From the NCBI GenBank assembly GCA_002189035.1, contig CM007989.1, positions 4,402,001 to 4,466,000 of the forward strand: DNA of 64,000 nt, given 5' to 3'. This document shows positions 48,480-58,757 of the stretch, piece by piece. Origin of the DNA: Utricularia gibba. Lineage: Eukaryota > Streptophyta > Magnoliopsida > Lamiales > Lentibulariaceae. The position numbers were made by a program, and so were the translations under genes. Position 1 is the stretch's first letter; each line of letters starts with the position of its first letter. The notes under the pieces were generated by a model. The model saw only the letters and a list, made by a program, of their open reading frames with translations. It was not told the DNA's origin and did no database searches.

Positions 48480-49577
48480 GCAAGGCCAATAGACTACACG
48501 GATGCCTCAGGTACGGGACTAGGGTGTGTACTGATGCAGGAAGGGAAGGAAGGGAAGGTGATAGCCTATGCATCCCGCCACCTCAAGACACACGAGAGGA
48601 ACTACCCAATACACGACCTAGAGCTGGTAGTAGTGGTATTTGTGCGGAAATTATGGAGGCACTACCTGTATGGAAGCTAGTGCAAATTATTCACAGACTA
48701 CCAGAGATTGAAGTACATCTTTACTGAAAAGGAGTTGAATCTGAGATAGGTTGGAATTAATTAAGGACTATGAAGTGGAGGTCCTGCATCACCCAAGTAA
48801 GGCGAATGTTGTGGCGGACAGTCTGAGTAGGGTTCACGCAAGGAAGGACGACGAGGCGCTGGAAGAGAAGCTCAAAGAATTGGAAGGGAGGATTGCCACC
48901 CTTCGGATCGACTCTAGCCTCCTACCAAGGATCAGCGAGGCACAAAAAGGCAGATAAGTCTTGGGATGAACTTGTGGCAAAGGCATCTCAAGGTGAAGAC
49001 GAGTACGAGGTATGTGGGGATGGTCTCATAACTTACCATGGCCGCATTTGGGTGCCTGCAGTAAAAGAATTGCGACAGGAAGTTCTTAGGGAGGCACACG
49101 CCTCTCAACTTAGTATCCATCCAGGGAGTATGAAGATGTACCTTGATCTTCGCCAAGGCTATTGGTGGGAAGGCATGAAGAAGGAGATCGCTCAGTGGGT
49201 ACTGAAGTGTGCGGTATGTTAATATGTGAAGGCCGACCATCAGCGGTCTATTGGAATGCTACAGCCGTTGGACATTCTAGAGTGGATGTGGGAGCACATA
49301 ACAATGGACTTCATGACTACTAAAGACAAGGGGCGGACTAGATGCAATATGGGTGATGGTGTACCGACTCATCAAATGTGCACATTTGCTCCCTATTCAG
49401 ACAAGTTGGGACATTGGTAAGCTGGCTAGGGTATACTTGCGTGAAGTGGTTAGGTTGCATGGCGTACCAGCAACTATCGTGTCAGATTGGGATATCAGGT
49501 TCACAGCACGTTTTTGGAAGGCATTGCAAGAGACCTTGGGGACCAAGCTGCTCATGAGTTCCGCCATGCACCCCCAG
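48480..49577 (+). mobile_element. Ty3/Gypsy pol fragment (RNase H and integrase)
   Basis: The reading starts inside RNase H ([38 protein letters not shown]). It goes on to EVEVLHHPSKANVVADSLSR and the integrase zinc-binding part (GRIWVPAVKELRQEVLREAH). The integrase core follows (ITMDFMTTKDKGRTR, YLREVVRLHGVPATIVSD) and stops at SSAMHPQT, where a hAT-like sequence begins. Several frame changes are present. It is the inverted relative of the fragment at 54940-58135. Confidence 0.85.
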
Positions 49578-49800
49578 ACTAGAGGTGGGTTCGGACGTAT
49601 GGTTTCCGTTCGGAACCGAATGGTTCTAGCAAACCATCGGTTCCAAAACCACGGTTCGCCATGGGTAACGGTTCCGGTTTTTGTTCGGAACCATATCCAG
49701 AAAGCTTGAACCGAATCGAAACCAGAACCATACGGACGGTTTCGATTCAAAATCGGAACCGAGATTTGCAAACCAAATTGCAACCGAAACCGCAGTTACT
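49578..49800 (+). mobile_element. hAT-like transposon terminus inserted in the Gypsy integrase
   Basis: It begins TAGAGGTGGGTTCGG right after the Gypsy HPQT codons. Over 200 bases it is packed with GGTTC/GAACC subterminal motifs in both orientations, typical of hAT ends in plants. The opposite terminus was not found, so the element may extend across 49.6-54.9 kb or be truncated. Confidence 0.5.
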
Positions 49801-50050
49801 GTTTGTAGGTGCTTTACAAGCACCCACATAAATCATTATGGGTGTCTAGAATTGAAATTTTCAGTAAATATTAAATATTTAAAGAATTGATTTTTATTTT
49901 AAATAAAATTAGTATATATGTCCGAAAAAATATTTTTTCAACTAAATTTCTAAATAATTGATTTTTATTTTAAATCTTTAATATTTCTAAATTTTTTTAA
50001 TTATTAAATAGTTTATACATATAAAGAATTTAATATTACAGTTTCATAGG

Positions 50051-50760
50051 AAAATGATACATAACAATTTTATATTAATATCGTTTGTAAAATAAGTAAT
50101 TTGGTGGGAGTTTAATATAATAATATGAAATAAATAAATTTTACAAGAAAAAAAATATTGTAAATATCTATTTTCTAATTTTCATAATTGTTTTTTATTT
50201 TCCATTTTATAATATTTTTAAAAAACATGATTTAATTATTAAAAAATTCAAAGCAATACTTATGCAATAAATAATTTGGTAGAAGTTCAATATAATAATA
50301 CAAAATAAGTTAATTTCACTAAAAAATAATACATATTGTTATTATTCATTTTCTAATTTGTATGATTGTTTTTTATATTCAATTTTATAATATTTTTAAA
50401 AAGCATGATTTAGTTATTAAAAATTGGAAGCGATATTTATGCATTAGAGGATTTCGTAGTACGTATAAAAAAAATGATACAAAAGAATTTTATAATAACG
50501 GCACCTATCAAATAAGTAATTTGGTAGGACTCCAACATAATAATACGAAATAATTTAATTTTACTGAAAAAAACAAATATTGTTGTTATCCCTTTTGTAA
50601 TTTATATGGTTGCTTTTATGTTTAATTTTATAATTTTTGTTTAAAGTGTCAATTAGTTATTAGAAAATTAAGTGACATCTGCAAAATAATTAGATTGTCA
50701 CGATTTAAATATAATACTACAAAATAAGTCAAATTTTTTGAAAAAAAAAACAATATTGCT
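50051..50760. repeat. Diverged tandem repeat, 420-bp period with internal sub-period
   Basis: The block starting aaaatgatac at 50051 recurs at 50471, and aataagtaatttggt at 50091 recurs at 50511: exactly 420 bases. Inside, the 'taatttggta' start also appears at about 50271 and a weaker one at about 50685, so sub-units of about 175 and 245 bases alternate. AT-rich and non-coding. Confidence 0.7.
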
Positions 50761-50814
50761 GCTTACTCTTTTCATTTTCTTCCATTTCTTTTGAGTATGC
50801 TCCTACCTTTTCCT

Positions 50815-51310
50815 TTATCTTTGTTTGTTCCCGCACTTGTAGAAGTTGTCTCTTTTTTGAGCCATTTCTATAACATCATTTTCATTCAATTGAGGTTGCA
50901 ATCTGTGAAGTTGTAATTCTTCCTCTAACACTTGTATTTTTTCCTTCAGGTTCATTATTTCCAATTGAAAGTTTGATAGGTTTTTATTGTTCAACAATCA
51001 ATTCATCGCCTTTGTTCAATTCAACCTTGTATATAGATTGTTGTGCTACCAAATTATCCATTATGTTTTTTTTCTTCTGAATTTGAAACTTGAGATTTTT
51101 TATCTAAAAAAGAAAAAAAAACTAAATTAGAAAATATAAACAAACAAGTATCACATGTATTAGTAAAATAAGTTTCATTTTTATTACCTCAATTTCTATT
51201 TGTTGAATGTGTTTACATTGGTTTAAAATAAGTTCTTTATCATGTTGTTGTGCAACCGAAAGCTCCTCATGAATACACACTTCAGCCTCCTCATGAATAG
51301 ACACTTCATT
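50815..51310 (-). pseudogene. Coiled-coil fragments inside the hAT-like region
   Basis: Two minus-strand open segments with heptad-like charge patterns (QLEIMNLKEKIQVLEEELQL; EELSVAQQHDKELILNQCKH). No family recognised. They may be part of a transposon protein or of the captured gene to the right. Confidence 0.3.
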
Positions 51311-51999
51311 CTCCTCATCTCCAGTTTTTTGTTCAAAATCATCCTATACAAAAAAGTTTTTATATTGCAGACTTTATTTATTTCAAAAAAATAAAAGAGT
51401 TAAATAATATTTCAATTTTATTTACCTGTTGTTTATTTCATGAACAACAACCTGATGACGATTTCGCCTTGATGTTAGTGTAGACCGCCACTCAACGACA
51501 CCATGAATGTTTTGAAGTGCTGTCATAGTGTTAAATAAATAAGTAAAATAAGATATTGAAAAAATAATGTAAATTAAAAAGACTTTAAATTTGAGCAGAT
51601 TTTGGGATAATGTATTCAGTCATATATCTTTTTTATGTTTTAGTATAAAATTATTTAAAATAATTATACATGAAAAAATATTTTTTATATTATGGATGCC
51701 AATTTTAATTGTAAATCATTTAATAAACAATTCACATTTGTAAGCACATTTAATAGTGTTTTCATAAATTATTTTGGCGGCCCTTACAAGAAACATTTTT
51801 ATGTATGTGCCCTCCTTATAAATTAATTTAAAAAATAAAAATAAGTGTATTACAACATAAATAAGTTGTTTTGTAGCTATTGTAAGTAATGTATTTATTT
51901 ATTTTAAAATAAATTCGTTGGGACAATCAAAATGTGACATTTCGTAAGTATTGTCAGTAATTTCTCTCTTTAATTGAAAATAAATGGGATGGCTCTTTA

Positions 52000-53060
52000 G
52001 AAATTAGAGGGTCTCTCTAACAATCTTGTAGACATGCATAATACTCACATAAGTCATGTCCTTCACGTATGAGAGGCTGTCCTATTCGGTTCTCATTAAC
52101 ATAACTTGAACATCATGAGCATACCGTAACCCTTCAAGGAAAGTCCGCATCTCACCATCAACATTTAGTGATGTATCATCCCTATTAGTATGTGAATAGG
52201 GACTTGGAAAAACAACATTATTTTCCTAAAAAATAAAGTGTTAGTTTTGATGTATAACCAAGTGTATGCTAGAGTACAATAGTAAAAATGACTTACCGGA
52301 TTTTTCATTGACTTGTGAGGCGAATCATCAATCAATAAGGCATTGCGACGATCATATCTTGCGTTCAATCCATTGTTGACAGCCCATACACAACTCAACT
52401 CCTTCATGTAGACCGTGTTGCTAGGATTGTTGTGAACACGTACGCCGATGTCCGTAGTCATGGTTTGGTCTCATACGAAAATGAGTTTATCGAATAACGA
52501 AGGTGGAAAGACCCATTTAGTAATCGCTTGTAGTTGCTCCCTACAAAATAAATCACTTGCAAGTATTTGCACAATTCTAAATACCAACAAAAAAAAAAAA
52601 AGATGCAGCACACTTACCCCCTACGGGATGATCATAAGGCTACATTAAAATTATCCAAACACTACCTAATAAAATCATAGGCATTTAGACGTAGAAATAC
52701 TACATAAATTGCACCAAAAATTACCTATGATATCTCACAAATCGTGAATGCATATAACACACAAAAATAAGTATTGTGATAACTTACCTGATTGGCCATA
52801 TATGATTTTATCTAGAGGGATTCATGACCTTGACGCTCCAGCCTTGTAAATGATGTCTGCGAGCACACCATTTACATCCAAGATAATCAGCTTTCGTTGA
52901 GGCTCAGAACTACTCGAAGAAGGTCTGGTATATGCCCAACGACTCTCATACCAATCTAACTTGTAGCGAAGCTCTTCATTCTACTTTGTTATAAATTCAA
53001 GTCTCTCATCCACATCATTGAGACTATAGTGAGCTCGTCCTTTTCAACATCATTCGCATC
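52000..53060 (-). pseudogene. FCP1/NIF-type HAD phosphatase gene fragment, captured
   Basis: On the minus strand, from right to left: a segment NEELRYKLDWYESRWAYTRP, then the HAD motif I block RKLIILDVNGVLADI (about 52900-52840), as in plant NLI-interacting-factor-like phosphatases. The middle of the catalytic domain is missing. It resumes at 52430-52310 with KELSCVWAVNNGLNARYDRR and NALLIDDSPHKSMKNP (motif IV region). Another exon-like segment at about 52195-52080 reads SLNVDGEMRTFLEGLRYAHD. Stops and lost domain parts make it a fragment. Retained intron-like gaps argue against a processed copy. Confidence 0.65.
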
Positions 53061-54939
53061 TTGTATCCTCTCATTCTTACACAAGTCTTCATTCTTTTAG
53101 GATACTCTAGGATTTTTCAACACACCACACTGTTTTGTCCCCGGTGTATCCACAAATGGTGGTAAAATATCAAAAAAACTCCTTTGCATACTTGAGAAGA
53201 GAAGTATAAGATTTTGTACATCTCTCTTGTACAAGATATCAAATACTGCAATAAAAGTAAATTTATTAACAATAGATTCAACAAAAATATTCAAAAAAAA
53301 TATTCAAAATGATTAATTTTGATAAGTATAAACTCGACACCAATAAGTTCAATCCACATATTCGAAAAGGGTATTGAATAAAAATATTCAATAAAAAAAC
53401 ATTCAATCATAATACATTCAATAAAAACATTCAATACAAATATTCAATAAAAATATGGAATATTTTTATTCATATTTCTTCTAGCAATACAATGAAAGAT
53501 TTACCTTTCGCCTTATCTACTTCCCTAAAATTACAATGCATTTGAGGAAATTTGATTTCCATTGGAGTACATATTCAAAAAAAACTTGTCAACAATTCTT
53601 CAAATCCTCTTCTCACATCTTTCACTAGTATCAACCCTTTTTTCCCCTTTAGGGTGTAGTGGTTCTTGTTTAGAGTCCTAGATCATACACTCACAACAAG
53701 AAAAATAACAAAATTCTATCTCAAGAGATAACTACTCACAAAGACTCACAAAGACTAACACATATGAGATAGATCTTGGAGCCAAATGAGATAAAGGAAT
53801 CTCTAAACATTCTAATATTTCTTCTAAAAAGGCCCTCATCGTCAAGAGCAGCACCAGAGCCCAGTTCAGCGCTACTATTCCGAGCTGTGAACAGTAGCAA
53901 CTGAGCGACAGAACAATCTTTATTTGCTTTTCGTTTTCTGAACGTTTCGAGTTTCTGTATTTGACTTGCTTAAAATGTTCTTATTATTTTCACCAACTTA
54001 TCTGAATGAAATCGTGTTTTATTTTTCAAGCATGAGTGGCTAAAGCCTTAAGGATATCTTAAGATGAAGTATGGTGGTGTGTGCTTAGGGTTAATAATGA
54101 TATTTAGGTTTCTTTCTTACCTCTTGATTCTATCAAGCAATAGGTAGATCTAAGGACGGAAACAAGTAGCTTCACAATTTAGATGCTTGATTTAGAGGTA
54201 GACCAACAAATCAAGACGGAAGCAGTAGGTGTTAATCCGGAGTAGAACCAGTAGAACCGAGTAGATCTAGTTCTATGTGCTTTGCATGCGGGTAGACCTA
54301 ATTGCAATGTTGGTTATGATATTGATGACTAGCTTAGTCGAAAATATGATGAATAACCTGAGTAGACTTAGGTTATTTGAAGTTGTGAGTGTAGGAATAT
54401 GGTACATCGAATTAGGCACCTTAGCATCACACTACTTGCAGATTCTTAAGGCATCTTCGTATTATTCTAAGTTAGAACCAGTACTTGTTACCTTTAGCGT
54501 TAAGACCTGATATTGTTTACTGATCTTGTTTACTGAACTTGTTTACCACTGTTGGTCCGAGTTTAGACTAAGACTTACCGTTACTTTGAATTCTGCATCT
54601 GCTGAAATACATGACAAGTGCAACGATATGCAAAAATTTACAAGCACAAGCTCCTTGTGATTAACCCCGACATCCACTATACAAGTTTTCTCAATTTGTA
54701 TTTTGTGTAAATTAGGGCTTATAAATGTATTTGATACAGAAGTTTGCTTTAATTGCAACGATGTGCTAAAATTTCCGTTTATCAGTATTTTAAATATATA
54801 CTTATGTATTGAAAAAAATATATACATAATGAAATGTTAAATTATTTTGTGAATTTTTGTTATTCTGTTTTAATATATAAATCTATTAAGTTATAGTTCA
54901 AGAAACAATCGATCACAAACAGCTTTGAGAACTCCTCGC
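53061..54939. other. Repeat-like intergenic sequence
   Basis: No gene recognised. Short direct motifs (gtagatctaagg / agtagatctagttc / gtagaccta) recur at 54140-54380. The left part continues the AT-rich transposon-like region. Confidence 0.35.
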
Positions 54940-57900
54940 ACACCACAGATTTGGGAACGTCGCCTCATCTTTACTTCTGCTTGCCCATTGCACCTTCACC
55001 GTGACTTTTGACTTGGTGGTAGTCACCCTACGGTCCAGGATGCGCACAGGCTGCGCTTGATATGTTAGGTTGTCTCTCAAATTGGTCTGGTTGGAGCAAC
55101 ACGTCTAGGTTTGCCACTGCCTTACTCAGTTGGGACACATGGAAGACATCATGCATTCCCTTCATAATTGCTGGTAGCTTCAATCTATATGCCACCTGCC
55201 CAATTCTCTCCAAGGGTCCAACCTACCTTGGTCCTAGTTTGCCAAATTTCTTCCCTCGCATTATGCCCTTCCAAGGTGACAATTTGAGGTAGACCGTGTT
55301 GCCCACCTCGAACTCCAGTGGCTTCCTTCGTACATCTGCCTAGCTTAGCTTTTCTGTCTATCACTTTCAGCCTTTCTTGTATGATGGCCACTGACTCCTC
55401 AGCTTGTTGCACCAAGTCAGGCCCTAGCATCTTCTTCTCGCCCACCTCGCTCCAGTGGAGGGTTGTCCTACACCATCGCTCATACAAGGCTTCATAGGGC
55501 GCTGTTCCCAGGCTTGGCTGCACACGAACTCCACCAAATAGACAAGTGTATCCTAGCCTGTGCGAAATTCCAGTGCACATGCGCGCAGCAGATCCTCCAA
55601 GGTTTGTATGATGCGTTCCGATTGTCCATCTCTCTTGCAGTGCCTTCCAAAAACGTGCTGTGAACTTGATGTCCCGATTTGACACGATAATTGGTGGTAC
55701 GCCATGCAACCTAACCACTTCACGCAAGTATACCCTAGCCAGCTTACCGATGTCCCAACTTGTTTGAATAGGGAGGAAGTGCGCACATTTGATGAGTCGG
55801 TCTACCACCACCCATATTGCATCTAGTCCGCCCCTTGTCTTTGGTAGTCATGAAGTCCATTGTTATGTGCTCCCACTTCCACTCTAGAATGTCCAACAGC
55901 TGTAGCATTCCAATAGGCCGCTGATGGTCGGCCTTCACATGTTGACATACCGCACACTCAGTGGGTCCACTGAGCGATCTCCTTTTTCATGCCTTCCTAC
56001 CAATAGTCTTGATGGAGATCACGGTACATCTTCGTACTCCTTGGATGGATACTAAGTTGAGAGGCATGTGCCTCCCTAAGAACTTCATGTTACAATTCCT
56101 TTACTGCAGGCACCCAAATGCGGCCACGGTAAGTTATGAGACCATCCCCACGTACCTTGTACTTGCCTTCACCCTGAGATGCCTTCGCCATGAGTTCATC
56201 CCAAGACTTATCTGCCTTTTGCGCCTCGCTAATCCTTGATAGGAGGCCAAAGTCGATCCAAAGGGTGGCGATCCTCCCTTCCAATTCTTTGAGCTTCTCT
56301 TCTAGCGCCACCTCATCGTCCTTCCTTGGGTGAACCCTGCTCAAACTATCCCCCACAACATTCGCCTTACTTGGGTGATGTAGGACCTCCACTTCGTAGT
56401 CCTTGATTAATTCAATTCCAACCATTTTGTTGTCTTAGCTCTTTCTTAGTAAAGATGTACTTCAAGCTCTGATGGTCTGTGAATAATTTGCACTGGAAGT
56501 TCCATACAGGTAGTGCCTCCATAATTTTAACACAAATACCACTATTGCCAACTCTAGGTCGTGGACTGGGTAGGCGGGATGCATAGGTTATCACCTTCCC
56601 TTACTGCATCAGTACACACCCTGTATCGTGTAGATCAAGTAGCCTACACGGGGTAAGGCCAATACAGGTGCCGTCATCAATTTCTCCTTAAGCCGCAGGA
56701 AGCTTTGCCCACATGCTTCGTCCCAATGGATGGCAGCCTCCTTGTATGTCAGTTGTGTCATGGGGCGTTCCACAAATCCCTTGATAATCGCTTATCCTTG
56801 CGAGACCAAGGAAGCTCTTAACCTCTGTGGAGGTCTTGGGGTGTCGGCCACAGTGATCTTCTTCACCTATTGATAACATGCCCAAGAAATGCTATACTTT
56901 TGAGGAAGAACTCGCACTTAGTCTTCTTGACAAACAACTTCTTCTCGCATAACACCTCCAAGGTCTGCCGAAGGTGCTGCACATGGGAGGCATCTGGAGA
57001 GTATACTAAGATGTTGTCAATGAGCACCACGAATTGGTTGAGGTATGGCTGGAAAACCCTATGCATAAAATCCATAAAGGCGGCTCATGGTGCCCATATT
57101 TGGTCCGAAACGCTGTCTTTGGGATGTTACTTTTCTTGATCTTCAGCTGGTAATATCCAGAATGCAGGTCTATCCTGGAGAATATGGATGCCCCTTGTAG
57201 CTGGTTGAACAAGTCTTCAATACGGGATAGGGGATAGCAATTCCTCACGATTACCTTGTTCAGCTTCCGATAGTCTACGCACCTTCTTCATGAATAGTAT
57301 AGCGGCTCCCCAGGGTGACACACTTGGTCTGATGAACCCTTTCCCGAGGTCTTCTTGCACCCTTTCTTGAGGTCTTCTTGCACCTTTAGTTCCTTCATTT
57401 CAGAGGATGACATCCGGCATGGTGCCTTGGTGATAGGTTCTGACCCCTCCAGTAATATGATCTCGAATTCTATTTCCCGGTCTAGCATGCATCCAAGGAG
57501 CTCTTCGGGGAACACATCTCCAAATTCCTCCAGCAAGGCTTGGACATCACCCTCGTGTCTGCGTCCCGTGATGGCCATGTAGGCTAAGACATAGAAGACA
57601 GCATGTTCACGTGCTTCCTTTTCCTTCCGTGCACATTTCCCCGTGTTGAGAATTCCCACCAGTGTCCTTGCAGCTCCACACCTTTCAGCACAACTGATTT
57701 GTGCCCCATGCTTCCCTAGCCAACTCAACCCCAGAATAACGTCAAACTCCCCAATCTCTACTTCATAGAAATTTGCCTTGCTAATCAGCCCTGTGTACTC
57801 TATGGCATGCAAGACTTCCACCACCAGCTACCTTAACTGACCTTAACTGACAGAGTTCCACCTAGACTCCTAACACAAGTCCTCGACACAAAACAATGAG

Positions 57901-58135
57901 TAGCTCCACAATCAAACAAAACAAATACGTTGTCGAGGAGTGTACTTGTGATGGTGCCACTGTCATCCTCAGCATCTTGCCTTCATGAGGTGAAAGATCC
58001 TAGCTCCAGCACGTCCCGTGGGTGGGTGCCTGTGTGATGTTGGCAGCAGCCCATTGAGTGGCATTCGCTCTGATAAGTGACACCCTAGACGCCCCCATCT
58101 TCCAAGGATCTACTGAAGACACCATGATGGGTGCG
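54940..58135 (-). mobile_element. Ty3/Gypsy retrotransposon pol (protease to integrase), degenerate
   Basis: From right to left on the minus strand: a gag/protease end with FDCGATHCFVS (aspartic-protease site, about 57930) and FDVILGLSWLGKHGAQIS; RT with [30 protein letters not shown] and LIDNILVYS (YxDD changed to IDNI); RNase H with [14 protein letters not shown]; the integrase zinc-binding part and core; and a C-terminal segment HDVFHVSQLSKAVANLD. All are broken by stops and frameshifts. The integrase lacks about 45 bases between ALQER and DGQSERIIQTLEDL. No LTRs were found at its ends. Confidence 0.87.
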
Positions 58136-58151
58136 TATCCCCCATCTTCCA

Positions 58152-58605
58152 TTCCGCATACGACCGGCGTGCATCATCGGCCCCCATTCGCTTCCCTACT
58201 GACAATTTCAAGCACTCTTTAACTCTCTTTTCAAAGTCCTTTTCATCTTTCTCTCGCGGTATTTGTTTGGTCTCTCACCCGTATTTAGCCTTGGATGGAA
58301 TTTACCATCCGATTGAGGCTGCATTCACAAACAACCCGACTCGCCGACAGCACCTTATGGTGGGATAGGGTTTGAGCACGACGAGACTGTCACCCTCTCT
58401 GGTGCCCCTTTCTAGGGGACTCAGGCCCGGTCCGTCGCTGAGGACACTTATCCAGACTACAATTCAATCAATAGGGTCGTGCGATTCTCAAGTTGGACTA
58501 TTCCCAATTCGCTCGTCGTTACTAGGTGAATCCTCGTAAGTTTCTTCTTCTCTGCTTATTGATATGCTTAAATTCAGCAGTTAATCCCGCCTGACCTGGG
58601 GTCAC
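58152..58605 (-). rRNA. 26S rRNA 5' fragment, degenerate
   Basis: The reverse strand from 58605 matches the start of plant 26S rRNA (gaccccaggtcaggcgggat, then taagcatatcaataagc). The conserved blocks 'gtagtctgga', 'cggaccgggc', 'ggctaaatacggg' and 'gatgaaaaggactttgaaa' follow, up to 'gaagcgaatgggggccg'. About 455 bases are present. Many differences from the canonical sequence are C-to-T or G-to-A, and a few bases are deleted, so it is a silent fragment, not an rRNA gene. Confidence 0.92.
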
Positions 58606-58735
58606 GAATGAGGGCGCCCCCTTTATCAAGGGGAGAGGGGGTGAGAGGGCTCACCAGCATTTCTTGTGGTTGGGTTGCTCGACAGGTGAGCATGCGCGCT
58701 TACGGGTCCCTTGAGCCTTCAGCTACGAGTGCCTG
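58606..58735 (-). other. ITS2-like sequence adjoining the 26S fragment
   Basis: The bases that precede the 26S start on the minus strand are GC-rich (for example gtgagccctctcaccccctc) and lie where ITS2 belongs. ITS2 varies too much for a match by eye, so this is by position. Confidence 0.5.
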
Positions 58736-58757
58736 CATCAATCAATGTGAAGGGCTC

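Noticed and set aside
58152-58605. Functional rRNA gene
   Set aside because: Only about 455 bases of 26S are present, with many substitutions and deletions and no 18S or 5.8S nearby.
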